The notes beneath the pieces are model-generated. The model was given only the letters and a program-made list of their open reading frames with translations. It did no database searches and was not told the DNA's origin. A program made the position numbers and the translations under genes. Of a stretch of 64,000 nucleotides of DNA, positions 22,081-32,869 are shown one piece after another. Source of the DNA: Galaxea fascicularis (taxonomy: Eukaryota; Cnidaria; Anthozoa; Scleractinia; Euphylliidae); the NCBI GenBank assembly GCA_948470475.1, contig OX419340.1, forward strand, positions 24,295,067 through 24,359,066. Reading direction: 5' to 3'. Positions within the stretch are counted from its first letter, which is position 1; each line of letters begins with the position of its first letter.

Positions 22081-25000
22081 TCAATCATGCTCAACCATAT
22101 TTGGAAAGGTGCTAATTGTTACCTCAGCAAAGTCACTTTTGACTACAACACATTTTCTTTTGATGTTATGCAGTGGAATACAGAATATTGACTTTAACCT
22201 TTTAGTTACAGCCATGTGGTCGAGTAAAATGCCAGATTTACAAAATCTATTCAAGAGGTTTGAGGAAGATTTGATGTCTGACATCATGGATCCACTTGGG
22301 GTTAGCTTTGTCACTAATGCAACATGGTGGTTGTGAAGAACCAAAAACCTTTGAATTTCCCCAAACTGCATTGTTCCACTTGCATCCTTGTACTGAACAG
22401 TGTAAGAATTCTTAAGTTTACTTTGTGCCATTCTTGTGCAGCTGAAGATAGAACCATTCACAATTCCTCTCCGGAATACCTCCACTTTATCCCCTGGGCC
22501 AATAATTTCCAACCCTCTGCAGCAGAGAAACCTGTTAACTGCTAACAACTCTTGGCTGGCTAACATTTCCTTCTTAGCAACACCCAGAACAAATGCATCA
22601 CCTACACCTGAAGGCTTGGGTCTGCAGGAAATAAAGTGTAAACCTAATTATCCTTGATGTAAAAATTACAGCTGCATACAATGTACATAGGGGAAAAAGT
22701 GTTGTAATTTAAAAGTAGCTGTTAAAAATTGAACTATTCGAACTGAGCATTACACGTATAACCTGGTTTCTTTGCAAATTTCCACAGTGACTGTATCCTT
22801 GAGCTACATGTATACTCTACTTTTGTAATTACAGCTAAATAAATTTAATTGATTTGTTGGGTGCAACACTTACACAGATTTTTCTCCAGAAAGGTGTTTG
22901 GCAAGAGATATTACCAGCTCTGAATTAATTGATGGTTTCATCTTAGCAACAAGGCCTGGGAAATTTCGAAATATTGACACAGCTGAGGCAATCTGTGAAT
23001 TCAAAGTAAACAAATATAGATTGATTTGTGGAGTCAGACTAGTTTAAAAACATAATCACTACTCCGAATTTCATGCTTCTCGCAAAGCAATCATAAGGCA
23101 ACTGCCAAAAATAATGAATACATACAGAGAAATTTGAACATTTGAAAACGTTAATCAATGGCTTTAGGTTTTGCGTGTCAAAATAACTGGTTGTGCTATG
23201 TAAGTGACAGCACTAAAACAGAAATAAAATGTTGTGAGATTAAGCCACAACAGTATTTTAAAGGTATTTCCTATAATGTCTACTAAGAAACATTGTAAGA
23301 ACAAAATTGGGGAAAACAAAAACCCTAAATTTTGCCAAGGCAAATACCTTAAATTATATTTTTGTTACATTTACCTGGTTTGAAATGTGCTGAGTACCAT
23401 GAATCATTGTGTTTAGAAACCCATTAAGGGCCTCAAAGCCAAAGCAGGAATACACCCAAAGAGGACCAAATAACCGAACAAAATATGTCAAATGGCGAAG
23501 AAGATGGTAGTTGTGTGTTTGACTGTTCTCTCCTATAGGTAAAAATAAAACTTCAGCATCCTCATTTAAAAAGATGAAGAGGAACTGAATTATCAAAAAA
23601 CTCAACTTACTAAACTTAATAAAGTCTAGCAGTTAATTACCAAGGATTGTAAACTGGATTTTGTGTTAGAAAAAGAAAACGTAAGAAGATAAGTGTGTCT
23701 ATAAAGAATAATAACAAGTATATATTCACCATAAAGCTCTGGCATCAATTTGCAGAAATTATCCAAGAGCTTGTCAGCTTGCTGCAGCTTTTCCAGGCTT
23801 ATTTGGTCACTCACAAGAATACTTATGGCTGTTACCAACATAGTATAATGGATGAAGTACTGGTTTGGGAGGACACCTTTCAACACAGTTGCAGAGTAAT
23901 GGAGAAGCCAATTACGGTACTCTGTAGCTGTGAATAATAAAAAATATTTTTATTTATGGGTATTCAGGAAAAGATCTAACCTATACCATCATGTGTGAGA
24001 CATTCAAAAAAGGAAGAAAGACAAGACAAGCTTAAACTAAATTTAAAATCATTAATGAATATAAATAATAAGCCAATGTACCTTTCCATGTTCCACGCTC
24101 TCCAAGACTTCGTGGACAACAAGTAATGATGTCAGGAACTTTGATTGAGAGTAGCCTTTTATTTAAAAGAGAAATCTAAAACAAAAATATGTTTGATCTG
24201 GTTAAAACTTAAAGCCAACTCAACTTTAAAGTAACTAGTGGTAACCACAGGTTAGAAAAGTTAAAACACTGATCAATTTAAAATCATGGAGTAAAGGGTG
24301 CTAAAACCTTGCCAACGAAGGAATCATCTTTAGTTCGATGCCACAAAGACACCCTATCACAGCAGTTTTCTAATTTGTTTGGTTTCCAATCACAAACTTT
24401 AAAACCGACTTAATGTGGCTTCTCAAGACTTCTGAATACAAAATCGTAATACAGTCAACTCTCTCTTAACGGACACCTCTATAAGACAGACATTTCCATT
24501 AGACGGACAGCTGATGTTGGTCCTAATGGTGTGTCTTAGAGAGACTTGACTGTATTGTGTCTTGTTGCATTTCCTGTTGCAAATTTAAAACAAAGAATTT
24601 TAAATAAAATAAAACTGGTTTGGGAATGTTTTCAAACACAACAGATAATTATGCTCATACTGTGTCAAATGGACACAGTCCCTGTTTAAGGGCAGTTGTA
24701 TAATTTTTATGGTTGCATAGACTTACAGGTCTAGTATGCGTAGTTAAGGCATTATGAAATTTATTTGTACCTTTGAACCAAGGAAGAATTCTTTTCCTCT
24801 ATTTTCTGCATTCAACCACAAATTTAATAATGACTTGGTAACTCCAAGGCAAACTGAATGCATCCAATCAATCACAAATCCTTTCACCAGGTCAAAAGGT
24901 TTGAACAGCAAGAACACAGAAGCACCTTTAATTCCATTAACCTGCAATAATGAAGACATAATGAGAAAGTGATTACAAAGATCATAAATTGGCTAATTAA

Positions 25001-27545
25001 TTGTGTATTAAATATGTTAGTATAGAACCATCTAATTACCAGAGCAGCACAATGAACATTATGAAAAGAATAAAAAAATACAAATGATTATTATACAACC
25101 ATATAATCATACAGAATCAACGTACATGAATGACCTTTATCATACAATTAACACACCGGTTTTCCTGTCTGAATAACTTTGCGGATGGATTCAACCACAG
25201 CCCTGTGTGTTCGGAGAACCATATTAGTGGTGTAAGGCCAAACTCGGTGTAATCCACCGACGCCAACTGTTTTTCCTGTATCTTCACACACTGAGCAACC
25301 TTGTTCTCCATTGTATTGTTTCATGTTTGTCATAAGAGCTTTTGCAGGAAGATCTGCAGATGACAGCAGAAGAGTTGCTCTAATAATCTGATCTCCAGAA
25401 GGTGTAGTAACTGTGAGGCCTGATAAGCAAAAAGGTGACAATTATTCCATTACAGTATAAACATTTAAACCTAATAATTTGCCATGTCAGTAACATATTG
25501 TTTCACTTACAGTGGTGTAAATTAGTCTTCTCAATATGGTATGGTTTTCAACCAGACACTTTGACAAGATACACAAATACTTACCATTATGATACAAGTC
25601 ATTAATCCTTTCAATAATGGGCCTGCAGAATGTCTGCATATTTGGTTTTTTCTTTGAACACCAAATACCAGCAAGGAACATATATTTTCTAGAATACCTG
25701 TGAGAAAAAAGTACATGAAATTAACGACAAGTTTGGATTAGTTGTTAAAACAGTCTGCTATATGCTACATGTATGCTTTATAATTATAGCATCTATTTCA
25801 TCTGCCTCACTTAGCTTGCTTTGAGTAGTTACATGGTTGATACATTAAATCTTACTTCTGAAAAAAAAAAAACATGAAAAAATAAGCTTACTCCTGATGT
25901 GTTATTTATTCGTAATTTACTTGCTACATAAACAAATAAATTAAAAAGAGTTAGTATAAGCCTAGAGGACAAACAAGCCAATTTTCTAATATTACTTTTG
26001 TTTTAGGTTGTGGATTTTTCTTACTGAAGGAAAGGTCTTTAAACAGACTTGAAATAAATACTTCCTCATTATGCACATTATCACACAACTAGTGGTATCA
26101 CCTTCTACTCTATATAAGCCGGACACATCTCTAGACGGACAACTGGGGACATTCCTAATGGTGTCCAGCTAAGAGAGAGTTGACTGTATACTGTATATTG
26201 CAAATTAATAGTGTATTTATTTTAACAAACATTAAAAAAATAATAACTTCAAAAATTACCTCAGTCTTGGAGGCAGTTCATTAATGACCAGAAAAATTGG
26301 CCAGAAATTCTGCTTATTTGAAGACTTGAAGGGTGCAACACCATCCGTATTAAAGGAGAAAGAGATGTTCAGAGGATTGTCTTTGCTGAGGAAACCACCA
26401 GGTTGCATGAGTTTACGATATTCTTGGCCACTGAATATAGAATGCGGGGCCACTTTTAACCATGCATCAAACGAGCCGGCTCGTTTGGCTCGGCAGTGGA
26501 TGAAAGATCGAGGAATAATTGTATGAGCATTAAGTGTGGTGGTCATATATTTAGCGGCTTGTTTGGCTCGGCAGTGGAGCAAACGAGCCGGCTCGTTCCG
26601 GCTCGTTTGGTGCATGGTTAAAAGTGGCCCTGTTTTTATACCAAATTACTTAATTAAGGAAGGTTTGTTTAGGAGTTTATTAGAAAGCAAAACACCCTTC
26701 ATACCTCTATACAGCTGACATAAACGCAAATGCAGATCCAGCTCCAAAAAGTTTTCAATCTTCTTCTTTGCACCCTGACATTTATCCTTCAAACATTCTG
26801 CTTGGCCCATACGAATTCTTCCCAGACAGCTTCCACAATAAGAGTGCTTTTTAGGGGCAGGCTCCCCAAAAAGATCAGCGAAGTACTTCTTGAGCAGGTA
26901 AGCAGAAGTGACAAATTTGTGACCATCGGGAAACAAAGCACACAGGACTTTAACCAAATCGATCAAGGCTTGTCCAGAGAGCTTATGTCTCAGAGCGAAA
27001 AGCATTACTACAATCATTGCACCGATTTTCGACACTTTGGCACCTTCATACAACGGCACATCATCATCACTAGGCTCGTTGTCATTCTCTTCAAAGTCAT
27101 CAACAATGTCGATTTCTTCATGTTCATGCTCACTGTCCGAGCTCGTACTAACTTCTATGTCACTTTCGGACTCTTCACTTGTGTCTGAATCGTCCACTGG
27201 ATCGGGCTCGTCGACGAGAAGAGAAACAAATTCACTCATAGGATCCTCACTTAACTGTTCATCGTAAAATACTGCATCATTTGCCTGTCCATTGCTCGTG
27301 GAAGAGGACGGAAGCTGAACGGTAAGATCACCTTTTTCAGAATCGGTGCAACTCTCGAATATCGTCGGACTCGAAGGTTCGATAATATCCTCCACATTGT
27401 GCAATGTTGCGATCGGTGAATCTGTAACCGTACAGCCATCAACGACTTCCATTTCCTTCTTTTGAGTTCTCCATGCTGTAGTTATCGGAATCTTTGCTTC
27501 TTTGGAAAAAACCCACACTTTTCGTTTTGCTCTGCCGTTCGACAT
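22081..27545 (-). CDS. CACTA/EnSpm (TNP2-type) transposase, ten exons, 886 aa
   Basis: Exons on the minus strand: 27545-26705, 26422-26260, 25697-25585, 25419-25157, 24941-24771, 24175-24082, 23927-23730, 23532-23375, 22992-22874, 22621-22081. Lengths sum to 2661 bases, exactly 887 codons with the stop, and every junction has GT..AG and keeps frame. The N-terminus is basic, then very acidic (about residues 100-190). The TNP2-like core follows: SFSFNTDGVAPFKSSNKQN, WPIFLVINELPPR, RKYMFLAGIWCSKKKPNMQT, GCSVCEDTGKTV, VNGIKGASVFLLFKPFDLVK, DWMHSVCLGVTKSLL, KRLLSIKVPDIITCCPRSL, FGPLWVYSCFGFEALNG. The C-terminal exon is less conserved. The start of exon 2 was chosen because it is the phase-consistent AG; an alternative eight bases upstream breaks frame. 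Confidence 0.8.
24450..24554. mobile_element. Mariner-like MITE in intron 5 of the CACTA transposase
   Basis: CAGTCAACTCTCTCTTAACG at 24452 pairs with the end AGAGAGACTTGACTG at 24552. The element is about 101 bp and is flanked by TA on both sides, the Tc1/mariner target duplication. It lies wholly between exons 5 and 6. Confidence 0.65.
26107..26188. mobile_element. Second copy of the mariner-like MITE, left end lost
   Basis: The right end TAAGAGAGAGTTGACTGTA (to 26188) and the internal words GGACAACTGGGGACATTCCT and AATGGTGTCC match the copy at 24452-24552. Its left inverted end is truncated. It lies in intron 2 of the CACTA transposase. Confidence 0.55.
26447..26630. mobile_element. Foldback MITE in intron 1 of the CACTA transposase
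   Basis: GGGCCACTTTTAACCATGCA at 26447 is mirrored by TGCATGGTTAAAAGTGGCCC ending at 26630. Inside, CAAACGAGCCGGCTCGTT and GGCTCGGCAGTGGA recur. The 184-bp element fits between exon 1 (ends 26705) and exon 2 (starts 26422). No target duplication is evident. Confidence 0.7.
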
Positions 27546-27755
27546 GTCGACAACTTGACAAAGAAAGCAAGGTAAGCGCGCGAAACAAGCCAAACACACG
27601 GCCCGAGGGCACTGGGTCGAGACTTGTGATTGGTTGGGTTTTGCGGTTTTGCACGCGGCACGCAGTGTCAAAGCAATCAAACCAGTGACTGACTTCAATT
27701 ATCTTCGCGCACGATAAAAGAGAGCTCTAACATATCCACTTTATTATTTCGCATC
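27546..27755. promoter_or_regulatory. Bidirectional promoter region of the CACTA element
   Basis: Only 210 bp separate the divergent start codons of the transposase (27545, minus) and its partner gene (27756, plus). The interval is locally richer in CG-containing words (AAGCGCGCGAAACA, GCACGCGGCACGC) than the flanks. Inferred from position only; no core promoter element is clear. Confidence 0.5.
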
Positions 27756-28568
27756 ATGCAACGATCTCAGAGGAAAAGATCTGCCCCATCTTGGCTAAAA
27801 GAGAAGCCTTATATAAAAGTTAGGTTTACACAGGATGGAATTACTTCGAAAGTGACCGACTCGTCGAAATTGAAGTTGGAGGAAAAAGGTCGTCCGTTAA
27901 CCGGCTCCCTCGCAAACTACAGTTTTCATATTGGTCAGAAAGTGTGGTGCCACTGGAAGACTGCAGATGAAAAGGAAAAAACATACTTTGAAGGAGAAGT
28001 CATTGAGTTGTGGGATGATGCTACAATTGTTGAAGAGAACTCGCTGAATTCGAACGAAGAAGATGAGATCATTGTTGAAGGTAAGCCATATTTTCACACC
28101 TTAAAAAGAGAACATCGTCACTTTCAAATACAAAGTAACCTTACCATCAGTTGTATATATGGGACAGAACTAACAAGGAAAAATCAAAATAAGCTCAAGT
28201 TTAGTGAATCAAAACCTAAAATTGCCTATTCGATCGTATACATGTACTTGCGTGTTTGAAGCGGCTTCGTTTTGATGCTCATTGATGCTCAAATATCAAT
28301 TATATCACAAACAACAATAGGTAAAGTTTGAAAAAACTCTGAGTGTAGGTTCAGTTTCAATGAATAACCATGATATTATGTTGTAAGCATATGTTATATT
28401 TTATTTTTGTCTATTTTTTTTATTTCTACAGGGCAACTCAAGCGACAGTATAAATGGACCGACGAAGAAACAGAAAAACGCTGGTCAGGAAAGGCTGGTG
28501 TGCAACAAAAAATCGCAGACAAATGCAGAAACCTAAATAAATCTTTTGGCAAGAAAACTAGTCAATGA
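27756..28568 (+). CDS. Second protein of the CACTA element, 153 aa
   Basis: Two exons (27756-28080 and 28432-28568) join in phase 1 to 154 codons with the stop. The product begins with a basic segment (RSQRKRSAPSWLKEKPYIKV). A Tudor/chromo-like patch follows, HIGQKVWCHWKTADEKEKTY then FEGEVIELWDDATIVEEN. It ends with a basic helical tail beginning QLKRQYKWTDEETEKRW, reminiscent of Myb/SANT helices. It lies inside the transposon ends and is transcribed away from the transposase, like TNPA-type accessory proteins that bind subterminal repeats. That role is inference; I do not recognise a named family. Confidence 0.65.
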
Positions 28569-28919
28569 ACATTTTAAACATTTTACATGTAATTTGATCA
28601 TCACTCATACATTGAAACTATTTTATTATCTATTTTAGTGCAACTCAGATCAGCTGTTAATTATTTTATCATCAGCTGTTATTTTATTTTGTCTGAGTTC
28701 TTTTTGGTCTTCTTTAGTCTTAATGTGGACATGTGTTTTAATTTAATTGTTACATTTTATCCATTTGGTAGTTTTCTAATAAATTTGCTAATTCAGTCAA
28801 TTGAAAAAGTTGGTACTGAACTTAATATTATCTGAGATACTGAAATCTTGATCACTCTAAATATAAGAATCCTGGTTGGTATATCAGAATTCATGCAGGC
28901 CAGCACTATAATTAACAGC

Positions 28920-29345
28920 CACATATGTGATCCTGGGAGGAAGGTACATATCCCACCTCTGTCATATCCCAAGTGGGATCCTGGATGAAATGCTGCTGTC
29001 CCAGGTAGTTTGGCTTTTCAATCCCACCTGGGATTAAAGGCGGGATCCCGGGTAGGAATGGTGGGATTTCACCTGGGACCCTGGGTAGGATTTGCAGGAG
29101 CCCAGCTGGGATCCTTGGTAGGCTTCCTAGGATCCCACCTGGGATCTCAGGTTGAATTTGCGGGATCCCACCTGGGATCCCAGGTAGGATTGGCGGGATC
29201 CCACCTGGGATCCCAGGTGGGATCCCACCTGGGATGTTCCATAATCCCGGGTGGGATCCCAGGTGGGATCCCGCCAGAAAAAGGTGGGATCCCACCTGGG
29301 ATGAACCTGGGATCCCAGGTGGGATTGGCGGGATCCCGTGTCTTA
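28920..29345. repeat. Right subterminal palindromic array of the CACTA element
   Basis: Roughly fifteen copies of CCCACCTGGGATCCCAGGTG half-sites in both orientations fill 425 bp. The long Gly/Pro-rich frames over this stretch (for example GGIPPGIPGGIPP on the minus strand) are artefacts of the array. Confidence 0.75.
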
Positions 29346-29751
29346 TTTTTACATGGGCAAGACCGCAAGGTAATGTGGGAATTTTTAAAACTGGCCAACA
29401 ATGCCCGCACCATTAGCAAAGAACAACAACAACAACAACTTTATTCTCTCACTTTGAAAAGTTACGTATAAATACATTTGTCAATTACAAAAATAAAATA
29501 GGAGAGCACTGGCTGCCTAGAATAACTGAAAGGTTAATAATGATAGGCAGCCAGTTTATATATATGTTAACTACTAGTTTAGGTCGGCACACACAATAAA
29601 GAAACACAAGACAACACAGAACACAGAACACAGAACGTATAAGGGATATAATATATTAATTATAAATATGTGAAATCGGGAGCAAACTACAAGAGAGAAA
29701 AAAAGAAAAAAAAACAGTCAAGAAGAAGTCAAGAAGTACAGCAACTAACCC

Positions 29752-31549
29752 CTAGTATCTTTCGAGATATTGTTCCTTTAATCGTTTTTTGAAGATTGAT
29801 ATAGAGGATGATACTTTTATATTATCATCAATAGCATTCCAGACAGATGGACCTTGAAAACGGATATTAAATTTGCCATAATTGGTTCTAGCGTAGGGAA
29901 GATAGTAAGAGTGTTTTGCTGCAAATCTAGTATTATAGCTATGAACACTTGTTACCTTAGTAAAAAAATAATGAAATGCAGCAGGCAGCAGATTATTATG
30001 AAATCTGTACATAAAAAACGCAATTTGAAATAAAGCAATATCAAAAAACTTAATTAGTCCAAGAGATTTAAATAATGGACTAGAATAACTATCTAGTTTA
30101 GAGAATGTGATGATGCGTACCGCTTTCTTTTGTAATATAAATATAGGTTTGAGAGTAGTGTCATAAGTATTTCCCCAAATTAGAATTCCATAGGTCAAAA
30201 AAGGATAAATTAAAGCATAATAGAGTTTCACCAAAATATTCAAATCGACATAATGTCTTAGTTTGCATAAGATGCCAATACTTCTCCTAATTTTTTTACC
30301 TATAAATTCAACTTGTTTTTTCCAGTTTAGATGAGAGTCAATCAAAATACCAAGATATTTAATGCAATATTCTCTCTTCAGTTGCTTATTGCATAGTTTA
30401 AGATTAAAAGAAGAGTCCTGCAACTTCTTTTGAGGTGGATGAAAAAGTATGAAGTTTGATTTTTCAATATTTAAAGAAAGTTTGTTGGCACAAAGCCAAG
30501 TATGAATATTTATTAGCTCATAATTAATGTTCTCTTGAAGTTGCTGAAGACTTTTATGTTCATAAAAGAGGTTCGCATCATCTGCAAATAGGTGGAATTC
30601 AAACAGTTTTGAAGAATTATGAAAATCATTGATGTATAACAGAAACAATAAAGGGCCAAGAACAGATCCCTGTGGGATTCCACATAATGTGCCACACTTT
30701 GCCGATGATACACCATTTACAGTGACAATCTGCTGTCTGTTATCTAGATATGATCTGAACCATTCATTTGCAATTCTCCTAATGCCATAGTGTTCAAGTT
30801 TCATTAACAATATTTTATGATTCACTGTATCAAAGGCCTTACTAAAATCAAGGAAAACTCCACATGAATATTCTCGGCCCTCAATTGAATTTTGGATTTT
30901 ATCCACTATAGATAATATAGCATGATCAGTGTTATGTTTAGATCTAAATCCAAATTGCTTATCGAATAAAATGTGATGGTTTTCCAAAAAATTAATCAAT
31001 CTATTATACATAAGCTTTTCTAGTAATTTGTGAAAAACAGAAAGTAATGAGATCGGACGGTAATTAGACAAACAAGTTTGGGAGCCTTTCTTAAAAACTG
31101 GGATAATATTAGCTAGTTTTATATCAGTAGGCACAATACCAGATGAAAAAGAAGTATTAAAAATTATCTCAAGTGGTTTTGATAGGACTGTCTTCAAAAG
31201 TTTGAGGATGTCTACTGATATACTGAAAGGACCTGTTGATTTACCTGATTTTAGTTTAGAAATTTCCTCTTCAATTTCACTAGAAGTTGTGGCAAAGATA
31301 AAGAAACTAGGTTGGATACAATTGTGTAAGTAATCTTTAGGGTCTTTTTCTACTGAGGGATTTGTTTTGGCTAAGTCATTACCTATATTTGAAAAATATG
31401 AGTTAAAGGCATTTGCAACCTCAACTGAATCAGTAATTTCACAATCATCTAATCTTAATTTAATTTGTTTTGTACTAGTCTGTGGTTTAAAATTAACAAT
31501 TTGTTTAACTCCTTTCCATACTTTTTTACTATTGCTAATGTTTTCAAAA
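29752..31549 (-). pseudogene. Reverse transcriptase part of the CR1/L2-like LINE
   Basis: The frame contains the full RT palm: LANIIPVFKKGSQTCLSNYR, YSCGVFLDFSKAFDTVNHK (catalytic Asp), GIPQGSVLGPLLFLLYIND, FHLFADDANLFYE (catalytic FADD) and SNFILFHPPQK, YLGILIDSHLNW. The thumb and C-terminal region end with GPSVWNAIDDNIKVSSSIS. No stop interrupts it from the frame break at about 31549 to 29752. It is separated from the endonuclease by that single shift, so a full-length product cannot be made from this copy as it stands. Confidence 0.8.
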
Positions 31550-32869
31550 AAAATAATTATTATAATACTTCCTTTTGGATATTTTCAATAAATGATTTAA
31601 CTTATTTCTATATAGCTTAAATTTGGCATGAGTGTAAATAGATTTTGATTTGAGGAATTTTTTATACAATTTGTTCTTGATATATATGGATTTTCTCAGC
31701 CCCGTAGAAATCCAAGGTTTAGAAAGGAACCTGCGTTCTTTTTTGGAAAGTAGCTTAAGAGGAATATGCTTATCAATTATGGCAGAAATCATATCATAGA
31801 AAGTGCTAAACATATTCGAAGCATCTTGATCCAGAAATACACTATGCCAATCAATCACTTGAAGTTCGCTTAATAAATGTTGTTGATTGAAATGCGAATA
31901 ATCTCTTTTATATAACTTAACATTATTTGATAAAGATGAAAATTTATCAAAAATAAGAAAATTCGGTAAATGATCAGAAATGTCATAGATTACATTACCG
32001 CTGATTGTGAAATGTTCCAGTGAATTGAAGAATATATTATCAATAAGTGTAGCTGAATGATCTGTAATTCTAGTTGGTTGTAAGATCTGAGGTTGGAAGC
32101 AAAAAGAACTCATTGTGTTTAAAAAATCATCAGTTGGCTGATGCTTTTCAATTTTCAAAAGATCAACATTAAAATCACCTAGAACTGTACAATATTTACT
32201 CCCTCGGTCGATGCACTCTGCAGTAGAATTTAAATAGTCCAAAAAGCTACCTAAATTATCATTAGGGTGTCTATAAATGACACCACAAATAACATTGTGG
32301 CTATGACTATTTTGTATTTCAATCCAAAGAGCTTCATAATCAGCAGTTGTACATGAAAGCTCAGCTAGGACAGTGAAAGTTAAATCATTTCTAACATAAA
32401 ACCCCACACCTCCAGCATTTGAGAGTGTGTTTTGAGAGACAAAAGTGTATCCGGGCAGGTCAATATTGATTAAGGGCTGTTCCCCAAATTTAATTTTGGT
32501 TTCACTCAGACCAATGACTGAAAAGGGAAAATACAACTCAGTAAGCATGGTTGTGAAGGCCTCAAAATTGCCTGATAAACTTCTGATATTGGAGTGAAGT
32601 AACGAAAATGCTTGTTTAGATGAAAGGCACTCAGAAATATCAAGATTGCTGTGAAAGTCATGAAAAGAATAATAACTGAAATTGCTATCGACTGGCATAT
32701 TCAGGTCAGCATCTAAATTAGTTAAATGGCATACATTGTCTACATAGCTAACATTTAGAGATGGTAGGGCTGTGTACTCACAAAGTCTGTCTTTGTCAGA
32801 GGAACTTAAAATGCCATCAGGGCATTTAGGGCAGTTACAAGTACTCACAGTTACATTGTGATCTCCCAT
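31544..32869 (-). pseudogene. Endonuclease part of the CR1/L2-like LINE
   Basis: A 441-codon frame begins with a short Cys-rich leader (CNCPKCPDG) and then an apurinic-type endonuclease: SLLHSNIRSLSGNFEAF, VIGLSETKIKFGE, GGVGFYVRNDL, VICGVIYRHP, YCTVLGDFNVDLLK (D-x-N), SATLIDNIFFN and YDISDHLP (Asp-His). The following linker (ERRFLSKPWISTGLRKSI) joins the RT. The frame closes at a run of eight A (plus strand, about 31549-31556), where the sequence shifts into the RT frame. Confidence 0.8.

Larger units (their letters stand above)
21572..29357. mobile_element. Complete CACTA/EnSpm-like DNA transposon
   Basis: The two ends mirror each other: CCCATGTAAAAA at 21572 and TTTTTACATGGG ending at 29357, each bordered by CA (21570-21571 and 29358-29359), a plausible two-base target duplication. 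Just inside lie arrays of TCCCACCTGGGA/TCCCAGGTGGGA palindromes (21590-21840 and 28920-29345). Between them are a minus-strand transposase of TNP2 type and a divergent plus-strand second gene. All splice junctions of both genes keep frame. The element is about 7.8 kb and looks potentially autonomous. At least three small MITEs lie in introns of the transposase. Confidence 0.8.
29427..32869 (-). mobile_element. Nearly intact CR1/L2-like LINE
   Basis: The minus strand runs from an ATG at 32869 through endonuclease and reverse transcriptase to a stop at 29752. An AT-rich 3' tail then ends in a (GTT)n repeat at 29427-29445. Simple TTG/GTT tails are typical of CR1-like LINEs. Only one frame break (near 31550) interrupts about 1,040 codons, so the insertion is recent. 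The 3' end lies about 70 bp beyond the CACTA element. The 5' end beyond 32869 is not defined. Confidence 0.8.

Noticed and set aside
26447..26630. The GAGCCGGCTCG stretch as extra coding sequence of the transposase
   Set aside because: It is a MITE with clear inverted ends and falls in intron 1; including it breaks the transposase frame.
28912..29471. Gly/Pro-rich long frames on both strands (collagen-like)
   Set aside because: They are produced by the palindromic GGGATCCC array at the right end of the CACTA element; all frames are open because the array lacks stop codons.
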